The position numbers and the translations under genes are program-made. Below the pieces are notes generated by a model that was not told where the DNA came from, made no database searches, and was given only the letters and a program-made list of their open reading frames with translations. Shown one piece after another: positions 1 to 10,983 of a DNA stretch of 64,000 nt. This DNA comes from Antilocapra americana (taxonomy: Eukaryota; Chordata; Mammalia; Artiodactyla; Antilocapridae): NCBI GenBank assembly GCA_007570785.1, contig ML664161.1:13874416-13938415 (forward strand), written 5' to 3'. Position 1 is the first letter of the stretch. Each line of letters opens with the position of its first letter.

Positions 1-58
1 ACTTCAAAGCAGCTCTTCAGATCACAGAGAAAGCACTTCCAAAATCCATGTGTCCTTC

Positions 59-580
59 TGTATCAGTTTCCTAGGGCAGCTATAACAAGGGGCCAGAATC
101 TGAGTAGCTAAAAACAACACAGATGTATTGTCTTAGTTACGGAGGCTCAGAGTCTGAAATCACGTTTTCGGCAGGGTCATGTACTCTCCAACAGTTCTAC
201 AGGAAGATCTCTCCTTGCCTCTTCCAGCGTTGGGTAGTGGCCCCAGGCATTTCTTGACTTGTGGCAATTTAATTCTTGTCTCCATCTTCATTCACATGGC
301 CATCTTCTCACTGTGTCCATGTCTTCACATACCACCTATCATTCTCTTAATGTCCATGAATTGTGTTTAAATTTCTCACTTTTTATAAGGACATCTGTCA
401 CAGTGGGAAAATGACTCACCCTAAAGACCTCATCTTAATTACATCTGCAAGAACTTTATTTCCAAGTAAGGTCACATTCACCTGTATCAGGTGTTACAAC
501 TTATGTCTTTGAAGGTCACATTCACCAGTATCAGGCGTTACAACTTATGTCTTTGAAGGGACATAATTCAACCCACAATA
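59..580 (-). mobile_element. MaLR-type LTR remnant (MLT1-like), antisense
   Basis: The block opens with TGTATCAGTTTCCTAGGGC and closes with CAATTCAACCCACAATA. These match the two ends of an MLT1/MST-type solo LTR of the ERVL-MaLR group read in antisense. Internal landmarks typical of the family are present: GGCAGGGTCATG, CACATGGCCATCTTCTC, TTTATAAGGACATC and ACCTCATCTTAATTACATC. No internal retroviral sequence adjoins it, so it is a solo LTR or a fragment. It carries a private 44-bp tandem duplication near its right end. The family assignment is from memory; the subfamily is not determined. Confidence 0.7.
468..555. repeat. 44-bp tandem duplication inside the LTR
   Basis: Two adjacent 44-bp units, 468-511 and 512-555, each beginning AAGGTCACATTCACC and ending TTATGTCTTTG, differ at only two positions. 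The ancestral LTR should have a single copy here, so the duplication arose after insertion. Confidence 0.85.
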
Positions 581-996
581 CCTAACTTTCAAAACTCCCT
601 TAACAAATCAATCATAAAATTTAGCAGTGAGTGGTTTAATGTAGAACTCCAGCTTTGACAGAACTAACTCAACTATGCGGCAGCTTTTCAGAGCTTAAAA
701 GGACAACAAATCTGAAGGTACTTTAAACAAGAGCATCCATCCTCCTCCAACTCCTCAGCAGTTAAGATTACTCTATTATTAAACAATAAAGGTAAGAGAA
801 TAAAGTGACCTCAAGCTAGCTTCTTCTAGCCCTGACTGCAGAATTTCTATTTTAAGAAACACCTTTAGCAAAGTCCAAAATTCTCTACCCCAACAATAAA
901 GTCCCTTCTGAAAGATCAACCTAAAGGCAGAGCTTATATTTCTTCCTATGCCTTTAAAATGAAGCCAACCTAAACAGCACTGTCAATCCATGGCGC
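581..996. other. no recognised feature
   Basis: AT-rich apparently unique DNA. I see no repeat family, exon or RNA gene. Confidence 0.5.
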
Positions 997-1267
997 TGTA
1001 CTAGCTTCCTAGGCCTGCCATAACCAGGTACCATGTGCAAGGTGCATTACAGCAGAGATTTACTGCCTTACAGTTTTGGAAGTCAGAAGTCCAAGCATCA
1101 ACGTGTTGGCAGGGCAATGCTCCTTCTGAAGGTCCTAAGGAAGGCTCTCTCCTAGCTTCCTTGGCTCCTGCATGCATTACTCAAGACACTTTGCCATATC
1201 TCCACGTGGCTCTTCACACTGTTCTTCTATGTCTGTGTCCAAACTTCCTATTTTTATAAGGACATTT
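997..1267 (-). mobile_element. second MaLR-type LTR fragment, antisense
   Basis: Starts with a TGTACTAGCTTCCTAGGCC end and runs through AGTTTTGGAAGTCAGAAGTCC, GTGTTGGCAGGGCAATGC and TTTTTATAAGGACATTT, in the same order and orientation as the LTR at 59-580 but more diverged. It stops abruptly where a CHR SINE begins. The rest of the LTR is not evident beyond the SINE, so the right part is lost or too decayed to see. Confidence 0.55.
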
Positions 1268-1268
1268 C

Positions 1269-1592
1269 CAGGTGCTGTAGTGGCAAAAACAAATTTGCCT
1301 GCCAATGCAGGGGACACAGGTTCGATCCCTGGTCTAGGAAGGTCCCACATGCCAGGAGCAACTAAGCCCATATGCCACAACTATTGAGCCTGGGCTCTCA
1401 AGCCCAGGAGCCACAAATATTGAAGCCCGCATGCCCTAGAGTCTATGCTCCACAATAAGAGAAGCTACCAGAGTGATAAGCCTACATACTGCAGCAAACA
1501 GGAGCCCTCTGCTCATCCCAACCAGAGAAAAGACCTAGTTGAAGAAGTTAAAAGAAGACCCAGCCCAGCCGAAAATAAATAAAAAATAAGTT
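1269..1592 (+). mobile_element. CHR-type SINE, near full length
   Basis: A tRNA-Glu-derived head with the pol III B-box-like GGTTCGATCCCTGG at about 1320-1333 is followed by the long CHR body (GAGCAACTAAGCCC, GCCACAACTATTGAGCC, AACAGGAGCC-type units). It ends in an AAAATAAATAAAAAATAA tail. CHR SINEs are shared by cetaceans, hippos and ruminants, which places this insertion before the ruminant radiation. It interrupts the MaLR fragment on its left. Confidence 0.85.
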
Positions 1593-3341
1593 TTTTAAAA
1601 AAATTTAATCACTCTTCTCCTTTCCTGCGATAGCTATTCATCCCCACTCCAATAACTTGGACATTGGTTGTATGACATAAATTGAGTGGATGAGCTGATC
1701 AATCACAGCTTTCAGAGGTATTAGAAGTATCTGCCAGTGCTCTTACTCTTTTCTTCTGCCACAAGAATGAACATGTCCTACATGGGGTCTGCTCCAAAAC
1801 CTTGGATCCCCAAATAAGAAGATACAAAACAGAGCCACAGTCGGCCCACGTTATCTACACCAAGAGATTGGAAAATAAATCTTTATTTTTATAAACTGGC
1901 GAAATTATTTATAGTCTTAAAAGAAAACTAATATACTTTAAAGTAGTATTTTGAATGCATATATCCCTAAGGGATGTAATCTAGAGACCAAAAAAAAAAA
2001 AGCCACACATCGCAAAAAAGCTTAAATTGCTTTCTGTAGTCTTATTATAGTAATTCTATTAGTATTATTAATTTGAATATTTTTATAAACATATAACAAA
2101 TAAGAAATCATGTTAAATCCATTACAAACCAAAATTTTCCAAAAGAAAAAATATATACAAATAGGGCAGCAGTAAAAATCTTCTCATCTTCCCTTCATGC
2201 TATACTACTGTCTGTACCTCAAGCTGGCTACCCCTGAAGGATACCCTGCAGTATGCTGGGGAGTATGAGAAGGCAGAGGATAAATGTGTCACATTATACC
2301 AGGGAACACATTTTTTTTAATAATAAATAAGTGTGGTCATTTTATGTTTATAAAAAAACCTCTTATCTGATGGAATTTAGTACAAAAAATAAAATCATTT
2401 GAATGTTTATAATGCAGATATATTTTTAATAAAATCATACAATACAAATCAAGCTTTAAAACCTTAGAGTAACCATAAATTTGAACTGAAATATAAGCAG
2501 GAATTTGTGATTTACCTCTCCTACTAAAAATACACATTTCCTTGTTCTAAAAAGACCTCACAGCAACTAGTGATAACCTAGTAGTAAACAGCACTCCATG
2601 CTTTGATTGCAGTCTCTAAATAAACACATCCCATAGAAACGAAGCCACTCTGGAGGCAGGACCAATTCGAAGACTGAAGTGGAACACCTGTAGCATCCTG
2701 CCACGCAAGACAGCGAGGAGAGAGACAGCCCAAGGCCACGTGAGTCGCGTCAGAAGGAGACAGGAGCCACAGTGGGTTACAACACCTCAAACATAGTTCT
2801 GAATCCATGAGATTATGAAAATTAAAAATGAATTTCACACCACTGGTCACCTTGAGAGGGCATCACCAACTCATCAGTCTAAAAACTGGTCACTAAAATA
2901 ACTCAAGCACATACCCTGCTTTTGTTGTGCAAGTTCTATTTCAGAATACCCCAGTACTTGACTAGGAAGAGCCCTTCTTTACAGAATTCCAGCTAATCAA
3001 TGCAAAAACAATTACAGGATTTTAAAAACAACAATTTTCTACCCCTAAGAAAATTAAAATCTAGGCAACAATCATTAATGGGCACTATGACCACCAGGGG
3101 AAAATTCGATGTGGAATTTTATAACGGATATATTAGACTAACAACTGAATTCACTTATCAACATCAACACCACAAAAAGTGACACAACCAGATGGTCTAT
3201 GCCTCAAGGTGTGAAGCAGAAGGAAGAAAAAAGAAGACTTCATGATCAAAGAAAAGTGAATTTAATTACACCTTTTAACTATCACTTTACAGAAGTTACA
3301 GGAGGACAGGAGGATGTATTGGTAATTCCACAAGGATGTGC
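1593..3341. other. no confidently recognised feature
   Basis: AT-rich, with a 12-A run near 1990-2001. The part 1615-1880 (CTTCTGCCACAAGAATGAAC, then an AAATAAATCTTTATTTTTAT end) faintly resembles the end of an old LTR-type repeat, too weakly to name. The stretch 2600-2850 is less AT-rich but shows no splice-flanked frame. Confidence 0.4.
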
Positions 3342-3540
3342 TGTGCTTAGTTGCTCAGTCGTGTCCAACTCTTTGCAACCCCATGGATCGTGGCCCTCCA
3401 GGCTCCTCTGTCCATGGGGATTCTCTAAGCAAGAGTACTGTAGTGGCCCTCCTCCAGGAGATCTTCCCAACCCAGGGATCAAACCCAGGTCTCCCGCAAG
3501 GCAGGCACATTCTTTAGCATCTGAGCCACCGGCAAAGCCA
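3342..3540 (-). mobile_element. Bov-tA SINE, antisense
   Basis: The Bov-A body (GTCGTGTCCAACTCTTTGC, CATGGGGATTCTC) is followed by the tRNA-like head in antisense (CCCAGGGATCAAACCCAGG, ending near GAGCCACCGGCAAAGCC). It is about full length. The body is mutated, with a one-base insertion in the CATGGGGATTC block. Confidence 0.9.
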
Positions 3541-4444
3541 TATGACTAGCCAAAGTGAGAATGTGGGGAATTTGACAAGACAAATTTATTTCTACTAATA
3601 GGTGGAAGAGATTGGAATTTAGCAACCAAAAGCAGTGTGCAGATCTTGTTTGGATTCTGTTTAAAAGCAACCATCTGAAAATGTTGTCAGGGAGACAAAA
3701 GAACTATTTTAACTCTCTACCTCTTTCAGTTTCTCATTAGGCTTTCATCTTTTCCAGACCACTGTAACAGTTAAAGCCTAGTGTTTTCTCCATAGTAATG
3801 AATGTAAAGGACAGGGAAATCTGTAAGAATGAGGGCAGTGAGTGCAGAGACAAAACAATGACTTATTTCACACTCAACATACATCCTAGTTTTCTGACCC
3901 TGATTTGAATATGAAATCCTGGGCCTGACTCGCCTTGCTCTGAAAAGTAAACAACAGAGAAGACAACTTGGTATAAATTTATCTAGACACATTCCATTTC
4001 AGCAGACTGACTATCAAATTGCTGATCAATTCCCTGCTTCTCAAGTACAGGTATTAGAATAGCCTGCTTCCCTCAATATGATGCAAAGGCATGCTAGCTA
4101 CTCAATAAATGGCTAAAACACAAACACATATACACAAAGCCTCAATAAATAGCTCACCCCCCCAATAAACAGCACATACACACCCCACCAACACACACAC
4201 ACACCCTTAAGGCAGAAATTAGAGGGTAAGAGTGCTTTTTTTCTCATTGCTCCCAACCTCATCTCTTTCTTGGAGAAGAAGGAATTACATCTAGGGGAAA
4301 GAAAATACTGTCTTCATTCAGAGACATCAACTTCAGAATCACTTTGATCTCCTCTGAAAATATTAAAGAATTGACGGTAAGCTTTATTAGTATAGTAAAA
4401 AAAAAAAAAAACCAAACAAACAAACCCTTGATTATCATATGGTC
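3541..4444. other. no recognised gene; simple-sequence patches
   Basis: Contains a C-run and CA-rich tract near 4155-4205 and a 14-A run at about 4399-4412 followed by CCAAACAAACAAACCC. Nothing else is recognised. Confidence 0.5.
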
Positions 4445-4528
4445 GATGGCTGGATGGCATCAGCGACTCGATGGACATGAGTTTGGGTAAACTCCGGGAG
4501 TTGGCGATAGACAGGGAGGCCTGACGTG
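4445..4528 (+). mobile_element. BovB fragment lacking both ends
   Basis: Matches the last roughly 150 nt of BovB (GATGGCTGGATGGCATCA, GACTCGATGGACATGAG, ACAGGGAGGCCTGACGTG). It breaks off before the terminal TCGCAAAGAGTCGGACACG block. Loss of the 3' end is unusual for a target-primed element, so this is either a deletion product or part of a rearrangement. Confidence 0.8.
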
Positions 4529-5039
4529 AAAGAACTTCATCCCCTTTCTGAGTTTCTGGGTACTCAATCAGTTATCACAGGGTTATCTAACTTCGGAAAG
4601 GTTTTCAATCTATTCACAGCCAATAGGTAGGAGTCTGGAATTATTTCCCTTTGGACTGTTCTATATTGAAGAAGCATACTGTGTTGAAACTTAAGACTGC
4701 TAGAGCTGAAAGAATGTTCCTCATTTCCATTATGTGATGGCAATGGGTTTACCTCTTGTTTGTCTTCCCTTATATTAGTGGCAAAGGAAGCTTTCAGAGG
4801 ACTAGTTAAAAAGCAGCTATATGTAAAAGCAGCAAATGAAAACATTCATTTCAAAATTAATTTTTTATTTACATAGACCACTACTCTACAGAAACAATAC
4901 TGGATCATATAATGTGTAGGATATGTGAGATTTTTCAAACATCATGGTAATTCAGTTAGCAAATACTGTACTCTAGGAATGACAGCTTATCTGTGTTCAT
5001 TAAGAAAATGCAAGCTATGTGAGTTACTCCTTATCATTC
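4529..5039. other. no recognised feature
   Basis: AT-rich sequence without an identifiable repeat or exon. Confidence 0.45.
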
Positions 5040-5120
5040 ACTACTATTGTGCCTGAAATAATAGTCTGATTCATAAAAGGCACCCAATGATTGTTTGTTG
5101 AAAAAAATGAATAAATGTTT
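5040..5120 (+). mobile_element. L2 or MIR 3' tail
   Basis: The run AAAGGCACCCAATGATTGTTTGTTGAAAAAAATGAATAAATG follows the shared L2/MIR ending (GGTGCTCAATAAATGTTTGTTGAATGAATG-like). It is too short to separate the two families. Confidence 0.5.
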
Positions 5121-5323
5121 CCCACTAGGTCAGTGATGCTTAAAAAGACCAAAAAATAATCTCCACTGATGATTAAAATTCAGTGTTCCCTCTCATCCAC
5201 TCCAATATTGATCTCTACTACGCTCTCAACTTCAATAACTTGTATCTCCATTTCTTTGAGGTGGGGTGAGGTGGAGGCATACCATGACACTATGTATGAA
5301 CGGAAAAAAGGCCACATTCCAAT

Positions 5324-5780
5324 TTCTAGACTAAAGGCTATGGTTTTTCCAGTAATCATGTATGGATGTGAGAGCTGGACGGTGAAGAAAGCTGAGCACC
5401 AAAGAATTGATGCTTTTGAACTGTGGTGTTGGAGAAGACTCTTGAGAGTCCCTTGGACTGCAAGAAGATCCAACCAGTCCATCCTACAGGAGATCAGTCC
5501 TGGGTGTTCATTGGAAGAACTGATGTTGAAGCTGAAACTCCACCTCATGGCCACCTCATGAAAAGAACTGACTCACTGGTAAAGACCCTAATGCTGGGAA
5601 GGATTAGGGGCAGAAGGAGAAGGGGACAGCAGAGGATGAGATTGCTGGATGGCATCACCGACTTGATGGACATGGGTTTGGGTGGCCTCTAGGAGCTGGT
5701 GATGGACAGGGAGGCCTGGCGTGCTGCGATTCATGGGGTCGCAAAGAGTCGGACACGACTGAGCAACTGAACTGAACTGA
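5324..5780 (+). mobile_element. BovB LINE, 5'-truncated 3' end
   Basis: About 455 nt of BovB in sense. It contains the C-terminal coding tail of the reverse transcriptase protein (PVIMYGCESWTVKKAEH, then FELWCWRRLLRVPWTARRSN). This is followed by the 3' end GTCGCAAAGAGTCGGACACG and the terminal ACTGAACTGAACTGA. An indel near 5540 (CTCCACCTCATGGCCACCTC) breaks the frame. It encodes nothing functional. Confidence 0.95.
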
Positions 5781-6030
5781 GTCTTACTTAGTGTGATGTA
5801 TCAAAATCATCTGTGCAGCTTCTTCCAAGTAATGTTATAAATTCTGTGACAGCCAGGAAAAGTCTTAAATAAGTTTCAGCAAGTCAGAGGTACAGCCCAG
5901 GTTATGTCTATCTAAACAAGTTCCCCACGTCATACAAACCATGCTTGCATCACACTACATACTTCAAAAACTTCTCTAAATCCTGTAACTATTAACAAAA
6001 TACACACACCCTCTTTTTCACTGTGTGTAC

Positions 6031-6244
6031 GTGCTAAGTCACTTCAGTGTGTTCAACTCTATGTGACCCCATGGACTGCAGCCTGCCAGGCTCCTCTGTC
6101 CATGGGATTCTCCAGGTAAGAATACTGGAGTGGGTTGCCGTTTCCTTCTCCAGATCTCCCTGACCCAGGGACCGAGCCTGTGTCTCTTTCATCTACCTGC
6201 ACTAGGCAGGTGGGTTCTTTACCACTAAGCCACCAGGGAAGCCC
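6031..6244 (-). mobile_element. Bov-tA SINE, antisense, full length
   Basis: Complete from GTGCTAAGTCACTTCAGTG to the head end CCACCAGGGAAGCCC. The head carries a small insertion (TTTCATCTACCTGCA), a common Bov-tA variant. Confidence 0.95.
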
Positions 6245-7242
6245 TGGCGGTACTTTTTCACTGTAAACTCCTTATATCTTTGACCCCTCCATTTTCAGGC
6301 AGATTAGACATTTCAACACAAATGCTATCATCATGACATTTAAGTATTTTGGTGTCTAAAACTATTTTGTTCCTCTGAGCTATCTGGCAATCGTTTTACT
6401 ACCTTTTGAACTTCCTTCTCAAATTTTCCGTTATGGATTTTCAAAAACCTTAAGGATTCTATCTCACTCCAAGCCCCTTAATTTCAGGTGGCTTTACTTC
6501 CTTGGTAAAAGTTATTAGGACTTTCTGATTTTTTGCTCACTTCAAAAACCTTTATTTTTGTTCATCCTACTGTTTCGTGCTGACTGAAGAAGTAGCAGAA
6601 AAAGATACAAAAAAAGTATCCAGTATTCTCCATCACAGAAGCTGTTGGGTCTTCTAGATATATTATTAGCAAATATCACCAGCCCTTCATAAAGGAATTT
6701 AATATATAGTAGCCAATAAAAAACAATAGCTTTTCTCTGTTCCAGTAACATGTACCTATAAACAGAGATGAGAAAACACTCTTAAAGACCAAAAATTTTT
6801 AAATATTTACAAAAGAAATGAACAAAAAAGGCACAGATTCAAATGACCAAATATTATATTCAACTGAAAAATACAATGTTATCCCCATGTAGTACAAGTG
6901 GAAATGTAAAAAAGAAAAAAATCCTTGGAAAACAATCTGACAATTCTTATTAAAAGCGAAAATATTAGACTAGAAAAATAAGAATTTGCCTTTTTTGTCT
7001 GTTAAAATGTGGTCACACAGTTGTAATGTCACAGAGTTCAACTAAGATGTATACTCTACAATAAATACAGAGAGATAAAAACACAAATTCCTAAGGATGT
7101 TTATATAAGAAGACTGGGCTTTAATGACAAAAAGGTGGGAGTGTAGTATAGTGAATGACCATTAAGGGGGAAGAATCAAAACAAGATCGTGGTACGTTCA
7201 TGATATTCATGGACTGTAAATTCACTAAAAACAATAAACTGG
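6245..7242. other. no recognised feature
   Basis: AT-rich. No splice-flanked frame or repeat family recognised. Confidence 0.45.
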
Positions 7243-7480
7243 TGGAGCTGAAGCTCCAATACTTTGGCCACCTGATATGAAGAGCTGACTCGTTAGAACA
7301 GACCCCGATGCTGGGAAAGACTGAGGGTAGGAGGAGAAGGGGAGGAAAAAGGATGAGATGGCTAGGTGGCATCACCGTTTGAGCAGGTTCTGGGAGTTGG
7401 TGACAGACAGGGAAGCCTGGCGTGCTGCAGTCCATGGGGTCGCAAAGAGTTGGACATGACTGAGCAACTGAACTGAGCTG
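7243..7480 (+). mobile_element. BovB 3' end with internal deletion
   Basis: Begins at GGAGCTGAAGCTCCAATAC and ends in AACTGAACTGAGCTG. Relative to the other copies here, roughly 17 nt are missing between GGCATCACCG and TTTGAGCAGG. The antisense open frame across it is a by-product. Confidence 0.93.
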
Positions 7481-7928
7481 ATGGGGGAGGGAGCAAAAGA
7501 AAAGAGTACAAAACAAAACATGTATCTATGCATTTAAGTAAAAGAATATGTTTAAGTATATAAAGAAAAAAATTTCTTTGTCACTGTTAAAATTTTATGG
7601 ACCCTAAAGAACTTTGTTACTAATCACCCCCAAATTCAACAGGTCTTCATATGCCTTTATTATTTCATAGTACTTGCCATTTCCAGAATTTAAGATTTAA
7701 AAACAAAAAAACTTTAAATTTCCAGCATGTGACTTTCTGATTCTGTCCATTTCACTGATTTTTCTTTCTGCCCTAACAGTATATAGCAGACTTCTTTTTA
7801 GCCTTTTGATCTTCACTCAACTCCTTCAACTAAAGATCTCATCCACTCTGAATAATTACAAAACCACCATCTGTCCCACTATATGCCAAACTCCAACACA
7901 TACACCCATCTTTCCCATTCCAAACATT
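7481..7928. other. no recognised feature
   Basis: AT-rich. Nothing identified. Confidence 0.45.
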
Positions 7929-8164
7929 CCAATTCCAGCTGCATACATGCCTGCTCAGTCGTATCCAGCTGACTCTTTGGGATCTCCATGGACTACAGCC
8001 CTCCATAGTCCATGGGACTCTCAGATTTTCCCAGCAAGAATACCTGGAGTGGGTTGCCATTTCCTCCTCCAGAGGATCTTTCCAACCCAGGATCAAACCC
8101 ATGTCTCCTACATTGGCAAGCAGATTCTTTACCTTGAGCCACCTAGGAATCCCAATTCCAGCTG
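7929..8164 (-). mobile_element. Bov-tA SINE with 13-bp target-site duplication
   Basis: The antisense SINE occupies about 7942-8151. It is bracketed by perfect copies of CCAATTCCAGCTG at 7929-7941 and 8152-8164. The body is quite diverged (GTATCCAGCTGACTCTTTGG), so the intact duplication is notable. Confidence 0.92.
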
Positions 8165-8329
8165 ACTAAAGCACAAATATCTATGTCCTTTCAGTTATCA
8201 ACACTCAGCATTACTGAAGGCAACTTATACCCTATACTTCCCAAAATGTTTCTCCTCTTGCCCATAACTATTACTAATTTTGTAATTCACTACAATTTAA
8301 ATTTTAGTACTTTTTTTTGCATTCAACTT

Positions 8330-8790
8330 TTTATCTCAGCTTCTACCTGCTATCTCTTACCTTTAAAATACCCTTTTTGCAGTACCTATCACCTGTACTA
8401 CTGCAATACCCTCAATGACTTCCAGGTCTCTTTATACTATCTTCTGGCATCTACACATAAAATATAATGCTGATTATGTCATATGTATTCATGACTACCT
8501 ATTAGCTTCCACATTCACTCTAAATTGTTTACAGAAGCATTTAAGATCTCCTTCTCCAATGTATGGTCTTGAAATATCCATCTGACTGTACAGCATCTTC
8601 TTTGAATGTACTATATTCAAGTGAGTAAAAAATATTCTAACAAACCCCTAATTCCCACATTTATGCTTTTTAAGCTCTTTGTTCCTACTACAAGTGTTAA
8701 AATTTTTCCTATTCTTCAAATGTCATCTCCTTATGAAGACCATTCAAATGTCAACATTGAAGGTGTTTCCTCCTGTACCCCTAAAGTATA
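8330..8790 (+). mobile_element. L2-like LINE remnant
   Basis: Contains CTACTGCAATACCCTCAATGACTTCC followed by GATTATGTCATATG-type and then CCTATTCTTCAAATGTCATC-type segments. These come in the order I recall for the 3' half of mammalian LINE-2. Heavily diverged. An open frame of 94 codons at 8183-8467 within and beside it is not gene-like. Confidence 0.5.
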
Positions 8791-9140
8791 GTTTTAGAAA
8801 AACTCTTTTCAAAGTTGGGCAGTAATAATAAAAAAAAAATTGTTAGGTTAGAAATTAGAGTATTTGTATTTTCTTTCAAATGTTATTGTTTTTGACATTA
8901 AAGTATTAAATCAAGTCATTTAACTACCCTAAGTCCCGATTTCTTGTTCGGTAAAGCAGAAATAAAATTTACTCTTAAAAACCTCACAGGTAGTAGAAGC
9001 ACATGAAAACCAATTTATAATTTACATATTAACATTGTTATTATATCATTTTATATTGTGAGTATTTTTCAGTCACTATCAAATTACAAGCATTTAAAAG
9101 GCAGTCTGTACTTTATATTCTAGCACATAATAGCTATAAA
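8791..9140. other. no recognised feature
   Basis: AT-rich. Nothing identified. Confidence 0.45.
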
Positions 9141-9450
9141 CAACAAGAAGATCAAACCAGTCAATCCTAAAGAAAATCAACTCTGAATATTCACTGGAAG
9201 GATTGAAAATGAAGCTCTAATACTCTGGTCACCTGATGCAAAGAGCTGATTCACTGGAAAAGATCCTGATGCTTAGAAAGACTGAAGGCAAAAGGAGAGG
9301 GGGCAGCAGAGGATAAGATGGCTACATTAGCATTACTGACTCAATGGGCAAGGATTTGAGCAAATTCCAGAAGATGGTGGAGAACAGAGGAGCCTGGAAT
9401 GCTGCAGTCCATGGAGTCACAAAGAGCTGAACAAGACTGAGCAAATGAAC
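9141..9450 (+). mobile_element. BovB 3' end, diverged
   Basis: From AAGAAGATCAAACCAGTC to ACTGAGCAAATGAACAC. Many substitutions, for example TGGCTACATTAGCATTACTG in place of the usual GGCTGGATGGCATCACCG. An older copy than the one at 5324-5780. Confidence 0.9.
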
Positions 9451-9701
9451 ACACACACCCCCTCCAAAAGTCATGAAAGCTAGCCCTCATGTGTAAGAAA
9501 CATAATCAAAGCACAATTTATGTATTATGCCCTTGTCAAAATAAAACATTTACAATCCTCCCCACAGATAATCTTTTCAGAAAAACTACCATCACATAGT
9601 TATTTCTGGACCTCTGATTTAGTTCACCTGAAACACAATTAGTTAACTGGATAGGGACCCTTTAAAATTGCTGATAAACAATTAGGCAAAGAATTCTAGT
9701 A

Positions 9702-9702
<1 letters not shown>

Positions 9703-9743
<41 letters not shown>

Positions 9744-9763
9744 TCTAGTTATATATATATATA
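9703..9763. repeat. (TG)n-(TA)n microsatellite
   Basis: An alternating TG tract of about 15 units (9705-9735), then TATGTATG, then an AT tract at 9750-9763. Alternating purine-pyrimidine throughout. Confidence 0.95.
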
Positions 9764-10833
9764 GATGCATATGCTCCAATGAAATTTGCATATTATACAT
9801 ATGTAAGTGATGTAAAGTGTAACTGTGGCAGTATCATGTCCAATCCAAATTTATCCAACATTCATAGCTGAGCATTAGTACTTTAGTTTACCCAAAATTC
9901 TAGAGGTTGACATCATGGTCATTTCAGTGATATGAAACAAGAGATTTTAAAATATATACACAAGAGAAGCATGCTAATTTTGTTTAAGCTGAAAGATCTT
10001 GTTTTCTCCTACTTTTACAAAAAGCAAAATTAATGAAGGACAGTGTTTATTAATGAATGAGTTAGTGGAAATGATACTTTAGTCCTACAGAAACTTATAA
10101 ATCTTATGAGAACTTTAAAGTCCTTGAGTTACCTTAGAAAACCACACAAATCTATTATAACACTGTGTCAAACCAAACAGCAAGACAGCTACTTAAAACT
10201 TCTAAGGTCTTATCCAAAGGACATAGGAACCAACCTGAAGAGGCTCTCACTAGCGAAAAGCAGGACATTATGAGCATCTACACAGAAAATGATAATCTAA
10301 AACACAAATGAGTTTAAATCCATGAGTTCACAGGATAAGCATTTTACAGCAATCATGTCACACTGTTGGCTAATATTTCTTGGGATTTTGTTATTTCACA
10401 AAAAGATTGCTCTCATATTTGGTATCACATCTGCTCTTAGATCTCATATACACACTCTTGTACTTCTCTACTTATAACTCACTTTTTAAATCTAAATTTA
10501 AGATTTTCTAAGTTATCCTTGTAAGAATTTTAATCTACTGTTGCTATAATGCCTGATAAGGCTACCATGGTTATGGATAAGAAAACATTTAACTAACTAA
10601 GAGTTTAACTCTCAAAAATAATGGTCAAATGCCAAGAAGTAGTAGCAGCAAAATAAATTCATGGGTAACTGGGCTATATTATGGATTAAAATAGGTATGG
10701 GTAAAAAAAGAAAAATGAAAGTTAAGAATGATGACCACCACTTGATGAGAGTAGCAAACCACTCTGTGCGTTCGTTAAACAAAAGAGAGCTCACCCTGTC
10801 TGTGAGGTTGCCGAGTTCCATAAACAAACATCG
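9764..10833. other. no recognised feature
   Basis: AT-rich DNA without a recognised repeat or exon. Confidence 0.45.
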
Positions 10834-10983
10834 GGCAGCATGACGGAACAGAAAGAGTCCTGGACTCAGTCAGGAGACTTCTGTTCTAGTCCAAGGCCTC
10901 AGTTTCCTCATCTGTAAAATGAGGGTGCCGAATTAGATAATCTCAAAGGGCTCTTCGGGCTTTAACATTAGGAGTCTATAGAT
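10834..10983 (+). mobile_element. MIR-family SINE
   Basis: The core GCCTCAGTTTCCTCATCTGTAAAATGAGGG is nearly intact at about 10896-10925. It is preceded by a diverged tRNA-like part (GAGTCCTGGACTCAGTCAGG) and followed by a TAGATAATCTC...TAACATT end. Sense orientation. Confidence 0.88.

Noticed and set aside
1269..1345. tRNA-like sequences with B-box motifs
   Set aside because: These are the tRNA-derived heads of CHR and Bov-tA SINEs, not tRNA genes.
1615..1880. possible old LTR end
   Set aside because: Similarity too faint to name; left as unassigned sequence.
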